Positions 48,682-58,695 are shown, numbered from the stretch's first letter. The stretch is DNA of 64,000 nt from Glaciecola sp. (GCA_029246415.1 JAQWNF010000014.1:27298-91297); one strand, 5' to 3'. Notes: generated by a model from the letters alone, not told the origin. Program-made: numbers and translations.

Positions 48682-49689
48682 ATGTTGAAAGTAGTCAGCG
48701 CATTAGTGCTAGTAGTCTTGTTATCAGCTTGTACTAGTACGATAAGTGAGCGAAATAGTATCCCTGATCCTCTCGCCGCAGCCAAGAACCGCTTAGCGCT
48801 AGGATTGACTTATCTTAAATCCAACAACTTCCAACAAGCTAAATTCAATATCGATAAAGCCTTAGATTTTGCCCCTCGTTTTGCTGAAGCGCATTATGGC
48901 ATAGCCTATTACTACCAGCTGGTAGGCGAAAATCAATTAGCCAATGACAGTTACTTAGTCGCCTTAAACCTGGATAGCGAAAACCCTGAAATAGCTAATT
49001 CATACGGTGCCTTTTTATGTACTCAAGGTGAATACGAAAAAGCTCAAAACTATTTCTTTATCGCCATTGATAATCAAAATTATTTATCGACTGCGCAGAC
49101 ATTTGAAAACTTAGCAATTTGTAGTCAAACTCAAGGCGATACCTTTGCCGCGATTGATTATCTTAATAAAGCGTTAAATTTCGAACCAACACGTCAAAAG
49201 AGTTTATATTTATTGGCCGAGTTGTATGCCTCGCAAAATGAGCATGACAAGGCACTCAGCACAATCAAAAGTTACGAAAGAGTTGTCGGGCCAAATCCTG
49301 ATTCGATGTATTTAAGTTTTGATGTTGGTTTGTCTCAAGGTGATGATGAGAAGGCTAGAGGATGGTTAAATGTCCTTAAATCTCGCTACCCAACCCATCC
49401 CAATACCTTACAAGCGCAAGCTAAGCTGACTGAATACGTGGAGCAATCAGCCAAACAAGCTCGGGCTACTAAACAAGCCCAAGCTTTTGCTCAGCAAGAT
49501 AGCGGGCTAAAAGATGTGGCCACGGCGCCATTGGTCACAGCTAAAGAGCATACGTTAAAAGCAGGGGAAACCCTGTATCGCTTATCTCGTCAATACAACA
49601 TCTCGGTGTTTGATATTATGACGTGGAATAATATTTCACAAACTGATAGCTTACCCGTTGGTATTAAACTCATAGTTGGTTACAATTGA
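48682..49689 (+). CDS. pilW: Type IV pilus biogenesis lipoprotein PilW/PilF with C-terminal LysM domain
   Basis: Outer-membrane pilotin-like lipoprotein needed for PilQ secretin assembly in the family. It has 335 residues. The signal ends in LLSAC (Cys17 lipidated). TPR repeats fill roughly residues 35-230 (LALGLTYLKSNNFQQAKFNI, AHYGIAYYYQLVGENQLA, ANSYGAFLCTQGEYEKAQNYF). A linker rich in Gln and Ala leads to a LysM domain at about 290-335 (HTLKAGETLYRLSRQYNI and NNISQTDSLPVGIKLIVG). Typical PilF/PilW proteins (about 250 residues) lack LysM, so this version may also grip peptidoglycan. It sits between rlmN and rodZ as usual. Confidence 0.9.
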   Translation: MLKVVSALVLVVLLSACTSTISERNSIPDPLAAAKNRLALGLTYLKSNNFQQAKFNIDKALDFAPRFAEAHYGIAYYYQLVGENQLANDSYLVALNLDSENPEIANSYGAFLCTQGEYEKAQNYFFIAIDNQNYLSTAQTFENLAICSQTQGDTFAAIDYLNKALNFEPTRQKSLYLLAELYASQNEHDKALSTIKSYERVVGPNPDSMYLSFDVGLSQGDDEKARGWLNVLKSRYPTHPNTLQAQAKLTEYVEQSAKQARATKQAQAFAQQDSGLKDVATAPLVTAKEHTLKAGETLYRLSRQYNISVFDIMTWNNISQTDSLPVGIKLIVGYN

Positions 49690-49735
49690 GCCAACAATAT
49701 CTAGCTTGTCATTTTGGAAGGAAACCTAACGGATT

Positions 49736-50896
49736 ATGACAGACTCTATGCAATTTGAATCACAGTTTGATACACCGGGTTCGTTATTAACGAAAGCCCG
49801 TAGCGTTAAGGGATTGTCTACCGCAGATATTGCGCTAAAGTTACGCCTTAAAGTTCACATCATCGAAGCGTTAGAACGAGATGAGGTGTTATCGACTATT
49901 TCACTTACGTTTACCAAAGGTTATGTGCGTTCTTACGCCAAGCTGATGGGCTTAGATGAAGCGCATATCATTGAATTATTCAATGAGTTACATATCAGCG
50001 ATGATCTTACTCCTAAAAAAATGCAAAGCTTTTCACGCAAAGTCGCTCGTGATCACAACGACTCACGTTGGATGATAGTGACTTACAGTATTATTGCACT
50101 GGTCATTTTATTAAGTATATTGTGGTGGGTACAGCACCAATCTCAACCGTTTTTTGCAACCCAAAGCAATGTGCCAGAGACGCAACAAACTGTTTCAGAG
50201 CCTGTGCAAACTTCTGTGTTTGATATTATTGAACCAGAAGGTTCTGCGCTAGTAACCGACGACATTGATTCGAATTTACCTGATGTGGCAAGTTCAGAGA
50301 CTAATGTCATTATTACTGCAAATGACGAAGAGGACATGGATGCAAGCGCGGGTGCAAGCGCGGATGCAAGCGCGGGTGCAAGCGCGGATGCAAGCTCGGA
50401 TTTAGCACCTTATGAACAAGCTGAGGCTACGGCAACGAGCCCTTCATCTATGACCGTCAAAGTAACAGATCGTCTCGATTCAGCAGCAAGCGATGCCGAG
50501 ACCAACAGCGCGATCCCTGATTTTATCCCTAATACAAATCCAGACAACATCGATCAAGTCCTCAATGTTTTAGAAGATAATAATCCGGACGTTGAGTCTG
50601 AGTTACGTTTGTTTGCTGATGATAATGACTCGGTGTTAGAAAGCAGTAAGTTAGTTGAATTGATTTTTAGTTTTTCTGGTGATTGTTGGATCAAAATTAC
50701 CGATGCAACGGGCAACGATATTGCTTATGGTGTCAAAAAAGCTGGCCGTGTTATGCCCGTAACAGGTCAAGCCCCGTTTTCCGTTATCTTAGGTGCTCCG
50801 CGCTCAGTCAACGTGCAGTATGATGGGCAGCCTATTGATATATCATTTTTGCCTTCAGACCGAACTGGTCGCTTTGTGTTACCGCTACAGGATTAA
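49736..50896 (+). CDS. rodZ: Cell-shape protein RodZ
   Basis: Bitopic protein linking MreB to the wall-synthesis machinery. It has 386 residues. The cytosolic HTH domain at about 12-85 begins [22 protein letters not shown]. One membrane helix lies at about 112-132 ([21 protein letters not shown]). A long acidic, low-complexity periplasmic linker follows, and a C-terminal DUF4115 beta domain at about 300-386 ([25 protein letters not shown]). The linker contains five in-frame 12-bp repeats coding for DASA/GASA. ispG follows after 5 bp. Confidence 0.94.
   Translation: MTDSMQFESQFDTPGSLLTKARSVKGLSTADIALKLRLKVHIIEALERDEVLSTISLTFTKGYVRSYAKLMGLDEAHIIELFNELHISDDLTPKKMQSFSRKVARDHNDSRWMIVTYSIIALVILLSILWWVQHQSQPFFATQSNVPETQQTVSEPVQTSVFDIIEPEGSALVTDDIDSNLPDVASSETNVIITANDEEDMDASAGASADASAGASADASSDLAPYEQAEATATSPSSMTVKVTDRLDSAASDAETNSAIPDFIPNTNPDNIDQVLNVLEDNNPDVESELRLFADDNDSVLESSKLVELIFSFSGDCWIKITDATGNDIAYGVKKAGRVMPVTGQAPFSVILGAPRSVNVQYDGQPIDISFLPSDRTGRFVLPLQD
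50339..50398 (+). repeat. Five in-frame 12-bp repeats in the rodZ linker
   Basis: GATGCAAGCGCG and GGTGCAAGCGCG alternate for four units, and a fifth unit has one change (GATGCAAGCTCG). They encode [20 protein letters not shown]. Copy-number change would alter the linker by four residues without a frameshift. Confidence 0.93.
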
Positions 50897-50901
50897 TCGT
50901 T

Positions 50902-52023
50902 ATGTTTGCTGATTCACCTATTACTCGTCGTAAGTCCCTCCGCATTAACGTCGGCAACGTGCCGATTGGTGATGGGGCGCCGATTGCAGTGCAGTCGATG
51001 ACCAATACGCCGACTACCGATGTGGCAGCAACCGTAGCACAAATCAATCGAATTGTGGCTGTAGGTGGCGAAATCGTGCGAGTCTCGGTTCCAACCATGG
51101 AAGCGGCTGAAGCGTTCAAACTGATTAAACAACAAGTCAGTGTGCCTTTGGTTGCAGATATTCATTTTGATTATCGCATTGCATTAAAAGTAGCAGAATA
51201 TGGCGTAGATTGTTTACGCATCAACCCTGGTAACATTGGTAGTATGGAGCGTGTTCGCTCGGTGGTTGATTGTGCTAAGGATAAAAATATTCCTATCCGC
51301 ATTGGTGTCAATGGCGGTTCATTAGAAAAAGACTTACAAGAAAAATACGGCGAGCCAACACCGATGGCGTTAGTTGAATCGGCGATGCGTCATGTTGATA
51401 TTTTAGATAAATTAAATTTTGACCAGTTTAAAGTGTCAGTCAAAGCTTCGGATGTGTTTTTGGCCGTAGGTGCATACCGCGAATTAGCTAAACAGATTAT
51501 ACAACCTTTGCATTTAGGGATCACCGAAGCGGGCGGAATGCGCTCTGGCTCGGTTAAAAGTGCAGTTGGCTTAGGTATGTTGTTAGCTGAAGGAATTGGC
51601 GATACATTGCGTGTCTCTTTAGCAGCCGATCCCGTTGAAGAAATTAAGGTCGGGTTTGATATCCTTAAATCGTTACGGATCCGTTCGCGAGGAATTAACT
51701 TTATCGCGTGTCCGAGTTGTTCACGCCAAGAGTTTGATGTGATCAGTACCGTAAACGCCTTAGAACAGCGCGTAGAAGATATTTTAACCCCGATGGATGT
51801 GTCAATAATTGGGTGTGTGGTTAACGGTCCAGGTGAGGCTGAGATCTCTGATTTAGGCTTAACCGGCGCGCGCAACATGAGTGGCTTTTATTTAGATGGA
51901 AAACGTCAACGTGAACGCTTGTCGAATGATGATTTAGTTAATCAATTAGAGCAAAAAATCCGAGCCAAAGCGGCGCAACTAGATCCACAAAAACGTATCG
52001 AAATCCAAGAAGTCGATTCTTAA
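50902..52023 (+). CDS. ispG: 4-hydroxy-3-methylbut-2-en-1-yl diphosphate synthase
   Basis: [4Fe-4S] enzyme of the methylerythritol phosphate isoprenoid pathway. It has 373 residues (E. coli 372). Seen: [45 protein letters not shown] and the cluster-ligand region [14 protein letters not shown] with the later [13 protein letters not shown]. It follows rodZ closely, the standard gammaproteobacterial order. Confidence 0.98.
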   Translation: MFADSPITRRKSLRINVGNVPIGDGAPIAVQSMTNTPTTDVAATVAQINRIVAVGGEIVRVSVPTMEAAEAFKLIKQQVSVPLVADIHFDYRIALKVAEYGVDCLRINPGNIGSMERVRSVVDCAKDKNIPIRIGVNGGSLEKDLQEKYGEPTPMALVESAMRHVDILDKLNFDQFKVSVKASDVFLAVGAYRELAKQIIQPLHLGITEAGGMRSGSVKSAVGLGMLLAEGIGDTLRVSLAADPVEEIKVGFDILKSLRIRSRGINFIACPSCSRQEFDVISTVNALEQRVEDILTPMDVSIIGCVVNGPGEAEISDLGLTGARNMSGFYLDGKRQRERLSNDDLVNQLEQKIRAKAAQLDPQKRIEIQEVDS

Positions 52024-52048
52024 TTATTTATTGACTATACGAACCAAG

Positions 52049-52080
52049 ATAAAGCCCCTATAATATGGGGCTTTATTATT
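52049..52080 (+). terminator. ispG terminator
   Basis: ATAAAGCCCC (52049-52058) pairs with GGGGCTTTAT (52067-52076) around an 8-nt loop, followed by a T-rich stretch. Confidence 0.8.
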
Positions 52081-52139
52081 TGTGCTTAAAATCTAGAGAT
52101 TTTAGGTGTAAACGTTGAATTTGATAGTGAGACATTTCT

Positions 52140-53417
52140 GTGGCAAAAACCATTCAAGCAATTCGCGGCATGAACGATTGTCTACCTGAACAAACAGGTA
52201 TTTGGCAGTACGTTGAAGATATTTTACGCACGACAGTCGCGCAATACGGCTATCAAGAGATCCGTATGCCGATCGTTGAGAGTACCGAGTTGTTTAAACG
52301 CTCTATTGGTGAAGTCACCGATATTGTTGAAAAAGAAATGTATACGTTTGCCGATCGTAATGGCGATTCATTGACATTGCGCCCAGAAGGAACAGCCAGT
52401 GCGGTTCGTGCCGGCAATCAACATGGGTTAATTTATAACCAACAGCAACGTTTGTGGTACATGGGACCGATGTTTCGTCATGAACGCCCGCAAAAAGGCC
52501 GCTATCGTCAGTTTCACCAATTTGGTGTTGAAACGTATGGATTAGCTGGACCTGATATTGATGCAGAAGTGATTAGCTTAAGTGCACGTTTATGGAAAGC
52601 GTTTGGAATAAGTGAACATGTCACACTAGAAGTGAACTCATTGGGCTCAAATGCAGCTCGTGCAGAATACAAAACCAAACTGATTGCGTTTTTAGAAGAA
52701 CATGAAGCGCAACTTGATGAAGATTCAAAACGTCGTATGCACAGCAATCCATTACGTGTTTTAGACTCGAAAAATCAAGACGTCCAAGCGTTATTAGAAG
52801 ATGCACCTAAGTTACAAGATCATTTAGATCCAGAAAGTGCACAACATTTTACACAATTATGTGAACGATTAGACCATTTAGGTATCTCATACCGAGTTAA
52901 TCCAAAATTAGTACGTGGTTTGGATTATTACAATGCGACTGTCTTTGAGTGGGTAACTGATACTTTGGGAGCGCAAGGGACAATTTGCGCCGGCGGTCGT
53001 TATGATGGCTTGGTCGAACAGTTAGGTGGCAAAAGCGCACCGGCAGTTGGCTTTGCCTTAGGCCTTGAGCGTTTAGTGTTAATGCTGACCGAGTTGTCAC
53101 TTACCGATGCGGTTCCAGGAGCAGTTGATGTCTATATTACCGCTTTGAGTGAAGATGCGTTATTATACGCTCAGACAACCGCAGAAATGCTTAGAGATGA
53201 GACTCGTTTACGCGTGCAAATGCATTGTGGTGGCGGGAATATGAAAAAACAATTAAAACGCGCTGACACAGCACAAGCTAAAGTAGCCTTGTTGATAGGT
53301 ACAGATGAAGTGCAACAACAACAAGTGACAGTCAAATATTTACGTGGCGAGGCCGAACAAATTACTGTGGCGTCGACCGAATTGAGCACAACGCTCAATA
53401 CATTTTTTAACCCTTAA
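52140..53417 (+). CDS. hisS: Histidyl-tRNA synthetase
   Basis: Class II aminoacyl-tRNA synthetase. It has 425 residues (E. coli 424) from a GTG start ([16 protein letters not shown]). Seen: motif 2 [23 protein letters not shown], the histidine motifs [15 protein letters not shown] and [13 protein letters not shown], and motif 3 [15 protein letters not shown]. The C-terminal anticodon-binding domain is complete. Confidence 0.98.
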   Translation: MAKTIQAIRGMNDCLPEQTGIWQYVEDILRTTVAQYGYQEIRMPIVESTELFKRSIGEVTDIVEKEMYTFADRNGDSLTLRPEGTASAVRAGNQHGLIYNQQQRLWYMGPMFRHERPQKGRYRQFHQFGVETYGLAGPDIDAEVISLSARLWKAFGISEHVTLEVNSLGSNAARAEYKTKLIAFLEEHEAQLDEDSKRRMHSNPLRVLDSKNQDVQALLEDAPKLQDHLDPESAQHFTQLCERLDHLGISYRVNPKLVRGLDYYNATVFEWVTDTLGAQGTICAGGRYDGLVEQLGGKSAPAVGFALGLERLVLMLTELSLTDAVPGAVDVYITALSEDALLYAQTTAEMLRDETRLRVQMHCGGGNMKKQLKRADTAQAKVALLIGTDEVQQQQVTVKYLRGEAEQITVASTELSTTLNTFFNP

Positions 53418-53459
53418 TCGACGGTATGTCTTAATACCGCTAAAGAAGTAGGAATATCC

Positions 53460-54098
53460 ATGGAACAGTTCGCAACAGAAGAACAACAAGTCGAAGCGAT
53501 TAAAAAGTTTTGGAAAGATAACGGCAGTGCCATTGTAATTGGTGCTGCACTAGGTTTAGGTGGTTTATGGAGCTGGCGTTATTATAACGACACTCAAGTG
53601 GCGGCAAAAGAAACGGCGTCTGCTGAATATCAAACATTGGTAACATCGCTATCAGAAGAAAACTCTCTTGAAAACGCCAAGGCATTTATTACTGCGCAAG
53701 GTAATACGGGTTATGCCCCATTAGCGGCTTTTATTGCTGCACAAACGGCAGTTGAAAAAGCGGACTTTGCTACTGCAGTGACGCAATTACAGCAGGTCTC
53801 AACATTAACTACCGACCCGATTTTATTGACGGTAGCGAATCTACGTTTAGCACGAGTCCAGTTTGCTACTTTGGATTATAGCGCTGCGTTAGCGACGTTA
53901 ACTCAAGTAGAAAATAGCGCTTATACTGCTGAAAAAGAAGCATTACGTGGTGATATTTTAGTTGCTCAAGGTAATTTCGAACAAGCGCAGAGTGCGTATA
54001 GTGCTTCTATTGCGGCCAAAGAAGACCGTTCAGTACAAATTCGATTAGATAATATCCCTGCACTGATGGACAGTGCCGCTAACTCGGCTGGAAACTAA
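53460..54098 (+). CDS. yfgM: Membrane-anchored TPR protein YfgM
   Basis: A 212-residue bitopic protein: short cytosolic start (EQQVEAIKKFWKDNGS), membrane helix at about 22-40 (AIVIGAALGLGGLWSW), then periplasmic TPR-like helices (YAPLAAFIAAQTAVEKADFATAVTQLQQ, EKEALRGDILVAQGNFEQAQSAY). In E. coli YfgM associates with PpiD and the Sec translocon. It is 3 bp before bamB, the usual pair. Confidence 0.94.
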   Translation: MEQFATEEQQVEAIKKFWKDNGSAIVIGAALGLGGLWSWRYYNDTQVAAKETASAEYQTLVTSLSEENSLENAKAFITAQGNTGYAPLAAFIAAQTAVEKADFATAVTQLQQVSTLTTDPILLTVANLRLARVQFATLDYSAALATLTQVENSAYTAEKEALRGDILVAQGNFEQAQSAYSASIAAKEDRSVQIRLDNIPALMDSAANSAGN

Positions 54099-54101
54099 TT
54101 T

Positions 54102-55307
54102 ATGATGTTTGCTTCACGTACCAAAATAGTCAGTGCGCTGGTGTGTCTAATGATGCTCTCTGGTTGTGAAAGTGTTACCGAGTGGTTTGAAGATGACGAA
54201 GTGCTTGAAATTCGTAACTTAGCGCCGATTGAAAATAAAATCGATGTGAATGTGTTATGGCAGCGTGAAGTCGGAACGGGCATTGGCGATTATTTTTCTC
54301 GTTTACAACCGCAAGTTTCGGGCGACAAAGTATTTGCAGCAGATCGACAAGGTCTGGTCGTAGCTTATAGCCTTACGGGTGAAAAATTGTGGCAACAACG
54401 CATCAATACTGGTGGCGGATTCTTTTCTGCAGGCACTTCAGCTAAGTTGGCTGGTGGTTTAGCCGTCAGTGCTGAGCATGTTTATGTTGGTTCTGAAGAC
54501 GGCCGTTTATTGGGCTTAAATCAAGCAACAGGCGCGATTGATTTTGATATCAAAGTACCTGGTGAAATTATTGCTTCGCCGTCAGTTGGTGATGGCATGA
54601 TTGTAGTCAATACGACGGCAGGCCGATTAATTGCGTATGATTTAGTGTCTGGTGAACAAACATGGATCCATGAATCTGATGTACCACCATTGTCGTTGCG
54701 TGGCACTTCTGCTCCGCTAGTCGCAAATGGCGGTGTGTTAGTTGGTACTGCAGCAGGTAAATTACAAGTTAATATCGCTGATAGTGGTCTAGTTGCGTGG
54801 GAGGCCACAGTGACTACACCTTCAGGCGCGACCGAACTAGAGCGTATTATCGATGTTGATACCCAGCCTGTTATTGTTGGTGCGAATGTTTATATTGTAT
54901 CGTTTAACGGTGCATTAACGGCTATTGAATTACGTACTGGTCGAGTGATCTGGAAACGTGAATATGCAAGTTATCGCAACTTGGCGATGGCGGGTAACCG
55001 AATTATTGTGTCAGATGTATCTGGTAATGTATTCGCGTTAGATGTGCGCAATGGCGTAGAGATGTGGTCACAATCAACACTGAAAGGGCGTGATATTACC
55101 TCAGCGGTCATGTTTAACAGCTATATCGCAATAGGTGATAACTTTGGCTCGGTGCATTTAATTGACCCAACTGACGGTTCACTTGCTGCGCGAATCAAAC
55201 TAGGTAATGACAAGGATAAGCGTTTTTATGCGCCTGGCGTCGTTACAAACAACACTTTGTTTATGCAAAATGCTCAAGGTACTTTATTTGCGCTGGGTAC
55301 TGAATAA
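54102..55307 (+). CDS. bamB: Outer-membrane assembly lipoprotein BamB
   Basis: Beta-propeller lipoprotein of the BAM complex that inserts outer-membrane proteins. It has 401 residues. The signal ends LMMLSGC (Cys22 lipidated). PQQ-like propeller repeats are visible throughout (VFAADRQGLVVAYSLTGEKLWQQ, VYVGSEDGRLLGLNQATGAIDF, NVYIVSFNGALTAIELRTGRVIWKRE, GNVFALDVRNGVEMW). It is followed by der, as in E. coli. Confidence 0.97.
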   Translation: MMFASRTKIVSALVCLMMLSGCESVTEWFEDDEVLEIRNLAPIENKIDVNVLWQREVGTGIGDYFSRLQPQVSGDKVFAADRQGLVVAYSLTGEKLWQQRINTGGGFFSAGTSAKLAGGLAVSAEHVYVGSEDGRLLGLNQATGAIDFDIKVPGEIIASPSVGDGMIVVNTTAGRLIAYDLVSGEQTWIHESDVPPLSLRGTSAPLVANGGVLVGTAAGKLQVNIADSGLVAWEATVTTPSGATELERIIDVDTQPVIVGANVYIVSFNGALTAIELRTGRVIWKREYASYRNLAMAGNRIIVSDVSGNVFALDVRNGVEMWSQSTLKGRDITSAVMFNSYIAIGDNFGSVHLIDPTDGSLAARIKLGNDKDKRFYAPGVVTNNTLFMQNAQGTLFALGTE

Positions 55308-55339
55308 CCCTGCGCTTATTACTTTATTAAGGTAACACC

Positions 55340-56785
55340 ATGCTTCCGGTCTTGGCCCTTGTGGGTCGTCCAAATGTAGGTAAATCTACACTATTTAATC
55401 GTTTAACGAACACTCGTGATGCACTCGTCGCTGATTTTCCTGGCCTGACACGAGATCGTAAATACGGTACTGCAAAATTTGAAGAACGCCAGTTTATCGT
55501 CATTGATACTGGTGGTATTACTGGTGATGAAGCCGGTATTGATGCTGAAATGGCAAACCAATCCCTCTTAGCGGTTGATGAAGCCGATGTGGTGATTTTT
55601 TTGGTCGATGCCCGTGCTGGGTTAACGGCTGCGGATCGCGGTATTGCCGAGTATTTACGCAAACAAGAAAAAATCGTACACGTTGTCGCTAACAAAGTTG
55701 ATGGCATCGATGGCGATAGTGAAAGTGCTGATTTTTATACATTAGGTATGGGCGACGTACAACAGATTGCAGCTGCGCATGGTCGTGGTATTGCACAGTT
55801 GTTAGATTTGACGTTGGAGCCATTGGAAGCTGATTTCCCAGATATGATTGCGGTGGAGCCTGTTCGTAATGATGACGATGTCGACGCTGATAAGCAATTA
55901 GAATGGTTACAAAATCAACCGATTAAATTGGCTATTGTTGGTAAACCTAATGTAGGTAAATCCACTTTAACCAACCGCATCTTAGGTGAAGAGCGGGTAG
56001 TGGTATTTGATGAGCCAGGCACTACGCGAGATAGTATCTTTATTCCGATGGAACGCGATGATCGCGAGTATGTGTTAATTGATACTGCCGGCGTTCGTCG
56101 CCGCAAAAACATCAATGAGGCCATCGAAAAATTCTCTATTGTCAAAACGCTACAGGCGATTGAAGAAGCCAATGTGGTATTGTTGGTTATTGATGCGCGC
56201 GAAGGGATCACCGACCAAGATTTGAGTTTACTCGGATTTGTCTTAAATGCCGGACGTTCTTTGGTGATTGCAGTTAATAAATGGGATGGGTTAGATACGC
56301 ACGTCAAAAATGAAATTAAGCGCGAGCTAGATAGGCGTCTTGGTTTTGTTGATTTTGCACGTTTGCACTTTATTTCAGCATTGCATGGTACGGGTGTCGG
56401 ACATTTGTTTGAATCGGTGCAAGAGGCGTATGCATCAGCAACACGCCGAATCAATACGGCTATGTTGACGCGTATCATGGAAATGGCACAAGAAGACCAT
56501 AACCCGCCAATGATCCGTGCTCGACGCGTTAAGATGAAATATGCGCATGCTGGGGGCTATAATCCACCAGTGATCGTGATCCACGGTAACCAAGTCGAAG
56601 ATTTACCTGATTCATACAAGCGCTACCTGATGAACTATTATCGTAAAGCACTCAAAGTGATGGGGACGCCGATCCGCGTTGAATTTAAGGGTGGATCGAA
56701 TCCATTTGAGGGTAAGAAGAACGCGTTATCCTTATCGCAACAGCGCAAACGCAAGCGCATGATGTCGATGCATAAAAAGAAATAA
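55340..56785 (+). CDS. der: Ribosome-biogenesis GTPase Der
   Basis: Double-GTPase protein acting in 50S ribosomal subunit assembly. It has 481 residues (E. coli 490). Two G domains in tandem: [14 protein letters not shown] and NKVDG in the first; [14 protein letters not shown] and NKWDG in the second. A KH-like C-terminal domain and a basic tail ([12 protein letters not shown]) follow. A REP-like hairpin with a T-run directly after the stop probably terminates the transcript. Confidence 0.97.
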   Translation: MLPVLALVGRPNVGKSTLFNRLTNTRDALVADFPGLTRDRKYGTAKFEERQFIVIDTGGITGDEAGIDAEMANQSLLAVDEADVVIFLVDARAGLTAADRGIAEYLRKQEKIVHVVANKVDGIDGDSESADFYTLGMGDVQQIAAAHGRGIAQLLDLTLEPLEADFPDMIAVEPVRNDDDVDADKQLEWLQNQPIKLAIVGKPNVGKSTLTNRILGEERVVVFDEPGTTRDSIFIPMERDDREYVLIDTAGVRRRKNINEAIEKFSIVKTLQAIEEANVVLLVIDAREGITDQDLSLLGFVLNAGRSLVIAVNKWDGLDTHVKNEIKRELDRRLGFVDFARLHFISALHGTGVGHLFESVQEAYASATRRINTAMLTRIMEMAQEDHNPPMIRARRVKMKYAHAGGYNPPVIVIHGNQVEDLPDSYKRYLMNYYRKALKVMGTPIRVEFKGGSNPFEGKKNALSLSQQRKRKRMMSMHKKK

Positions 56786-56787
56786 TT

Positions 56788-56863
56788 GGGGTCAGAGCCA
56801 ATTTAATGACTTCGTAAAGAGGGTCAGATCCAATATAAAATAAATTGGCTCCGACCCTTTTTT
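56788..56863 (+). repeat. REP-like GGGTCAGA hairpin that doubles as der terminator
   Basis: GGGGTCAGAGCCAATTT (56788-56804) is nearly complementary to AAATTGGCTCCGACCC (56842-56857), one mismatch over 16 bp, and a T-run follows. Inside lies a second, diverged copy, GGGTCAGATCCAAT (56821-56834). The same core occurs at both ends of the transposase unit near 58.66 and 59.52 kb. Confidence 0.8.
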
Positions 56864-56864
56864 A

Positions 56865-57542
56865 TTATTTCTCTGCAAGTGGTGCAACATATTCACGTGC
56901 ACGAGGCCCAGCAAGTAAACCATCCACACTGTTTTTAGATAATAAACGGTTAGATGTTATCGCAGCAATATTAAATCCCGCATCCGTCACCGTTTCAGCT
57001 ATTTGGTTGATTGCAGCAATAACCAGCATACCAATTAAACCACCACTGTTTTGGTTACTGCGGGTTTCAGCGCTAGATGCAGAGGCTGCTTTTTGCCATA
57101 TCACTGCGCCGGTTTGCAAATCTACTAATGTCGCAGAAACCGATACAACAGTGTCACTTGATATGATGACGTAGCTAGTACCATATTCTCGTATGTCTAG
57201 ATATAAGGCGGCATCGGCACCAAAAATTTCTCGTAACTTTTCTTTAGGTAGTGCATGAATATCATTTGCGACTGTGAGGCCATTGTTGCGAAAAGTTTGT
57301 TCAACTAATGCCACGGGCAGCGTATAAAAACCCGATTCTGAAATAGGCGCAATGACTTGTGCCATAATGCTATATGGTGCAACGACTTCAGTAGTATTAT
57401 TTATTGGCGGTAAAACTAGTATTGATAAGGGGTCTGACTGTCTAAACTCAGTATAATTATAAGATGGAGCTTGAGTTGTCGCACAACCAAATATAAAGCT
57501 AGAAAAGATTACGATGATGGATAATTTAAACGTTTTCATCAT
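56865..57542 (-). CDS. GNA1162/DUF799 family lipoprotein
   Basis: A 225-residue lipoprotein (signal ending FIFGC, Cys20). The family core is seen: SILVLPPINNTTEVVAPYSIMAQVIAPISESGFYTLPVALVEQTFRNNGLTVANDIH, then FGADAALYLDIREYGTSYVI and VSVSATLVDLQTGAVIWQKAASAS. Relatives include the neisserial surface antigen GNA1162; the biochemical role is unknown. Its ATG overlaps the stop codon of the DUF4810 gene (TAATG), so the two are coupled. Third gene of the lipoprotein trio. Confidence 0.88.
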   Translation of the reverse strand: MMKTFKLSIIVIFSSFIFGCATTQAPSYNYTEFRQSDPLSILVLPPINNTTEVVAPYSIMAQVIAPISESGFYTLPVALVEQTFRNNGLTVANDIHALPKEKLREIFGADAALYLDIREYGTSYVIISSDTVVSVSATLVDLQTGAVIWQKAASASSAETRSNQNSGGLIGMLVIAAINQIAETVTDAGFNIAAITSNRLLSKNSVDGLLAGPRAREYVAPLAEK

Positions 57543-57889
57543 TACCCCTTGTGTTGGTTGAGTAAAAAATCGATAAAATGACTCGACTCGGGAAATAGTC
57601 GTTTTTCTTGCATAAAATGATACTCACCCTCTGTTGGGTTACCACTTTCAAAATATAACATTCCTAGATGTGCGTGGACTCCAGGCGCGATGCGTTGGTC
57701 ATTATTGTTAGATTGTTCAATGACCTGTTTCATTTCATCAATCTGCTCTGAGATCGTCATCTCATCAGATTTAAAAAATTGATATACCGTCGCCGGATAA
57801 TCACCATAATAATACAAAGGAGGAGGCTGGGTTGCGCCACATCCTGCTAGCACAAATATAACAGCAGAAAATAATACTATTAGTTTCAT
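57542..57889 (-). CDS. DUF4810 lipoprotein
   Basis: A 115-residue lipoprotein with signal ending VLAGC (Cys17). The short mature part has the DUF4810 pattern: PPPLYYYGDYPATVYQFFKSDE, a helical ISEQIDEMKQVIEQS segment, then GVHAHLGMLYFESGNPTEGEYHFMQEKRLFPES, which reads like a TPR hairpin. It is the second gene of the trio, between CsgG-like and GNA1162-like lipoproteins. Function is unknown. Confidence 0.87.
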   Translation of the reverse strand: MKLIVLFSAVIFVLAGCGATQPPPLYYYGDYPATVYQFFKSDEMTISEQIDEMKQVIEQSNNNDQRIAPGVHAHLGMLYFESGNPTEGEYHFMQEKRLFPESSHFIDFLLNQHKG

Positions 57890-57919
57890 GTTTAAAATCC
57901 TTGTAAAGCGGAGTTTTGA

Positions 57920-58591
57920 TTATGGCTGCCATGCACCAGATTCAATACCAATAACTAAATTGTTGACCGCTTCTCTAAGTGCTAAATCTAATACTTTGCC
58001 ATTTAATGTGGAATCATAGCCAGCGGTACTACCAAAGCCGACAACTTCACGTTCAGACAAACTATATTCGCCGGCACCTTGGGAGGTAAACACCATTTCA
58101 GAAGTGGTAACATCAACGATATTGATAGTAACCTTTGCATAGGCAATCTGCGATTTACCTTTTCCTAAAATACCAAAAAATTGTTTATCCCCGATATTTT
58201 TGCGCCCAAATTCAGTTACATCGCCGGTTATTACATAGCGAGCGCCAGATAATGATTGCGTTGTGCCTGCCATATTTGCTTCACTTGCAAGCATAGCCAT
58301 GTTGTCTCTATCTAATACGGTAAAACGGTTGGTTTGTTGTAAGTGACTCATAATTGATGTTTTCGCTTGGCTACCTAATCGATCTTGGCCATTAGAAAAA
58401 ATACCATTTTGAAAACTAGAGCGATTGACAAATTGGCCTACTACTAATTTGCTTTTTGTACCGCTGTAGGTGCTGTTATAGCTATTGACCTTAGGGGTAT
58501 CAATAACGGTTGATGTCGTGGTTGCACAACCCGATAAAGTTAGTATTACTGCCATAACTGAAGTCGAGATGATTTTTGGGGATAATTTCAC
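57920..58591 (-). CDS. CsgG/HfaB-like lipoprotein
   Basis: A 223-residue lipoprotein from the GTG at 58591, preceded by AAGGA at the right distance. The frame opens at 58672, but the added 27 residues would displace the signal peptide. The signal ends TLSGC (Cys22). The CsgG-type fold is suggested by KLVVGQFVNRSSFQNGIFSNGQDRLGSQAKTSI, RFTVLDRDNMAML, ARYVITGDVTEFGRK and VTINIVDVTTSEMVFTSQGAGEYSLS. CsgG forms an outer-membrane secretion pore for curli, but many relatives lack that role. First gene of the trio. Confidence 0.86.
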   Translation of the reverse strand: MKLSPKIISTSVMAVILTLSGCATTTSTVIDTPKVNSYNSTYSGTKSKLVVGQFVNRSSFQNGIFSNGQDRLGSQAKTSIMSHLQQTNRFTVLDRDNMAMLASEANMAGTTQSLSGARYVITGDVTEFGRKNIGDKQFFGILGKGKSQIAYAKVTINIVDVTTSEMVFTSQGAGEYSLSEREVVGFGSTAGYDSTLNGKVLDLALREAVNNLVIGIESGAWQP

Positions 58592-58659
58592 ATTAATTCC
58601 TTGTAAAGCATTATGAATAGTCATTGTAAACAATAGCAAATAAACAGGGTAAATAAATA

Positions 58660-58695
58660 GGGTCAGACCCAAATATTTAAACCCAAATATTTAAA
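58660..58695. repeat. Left flank of the transposase unit: GGGTCAGACCC plus tandem 14-mers
   Basis: GGGTCAGACCC (58660-58670) is a perfect inverted repeat around one base. It leads into two exact tandem copies of CCCAAATATTTAAA (58668-58681 and 58682-58695). The block lies in the divergent gap between the CsgG-like gene and the transposase gene. Confidence 0.85.

Noticed and set aside
53421..53440. Hairpin CGGTAT/ATACCG after hisS as a terminator
   Set aside because: The stem is only 6 bp and no T-run follows, so read-through into yfgM is more likely.
58660..58670. GGGTCAGACCC as a transcription-factor operator
   Set aside because: The same core recurs after der and at the other end of the transposase unit, so a REP/RAYT element explains it better.
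58592..58672. Extended start of the CsgG-like lipoprotein
   Set aside because: It would place 27 extra residues before the signal peptide; the GTG at 58591 has AAGGA at the right distance.
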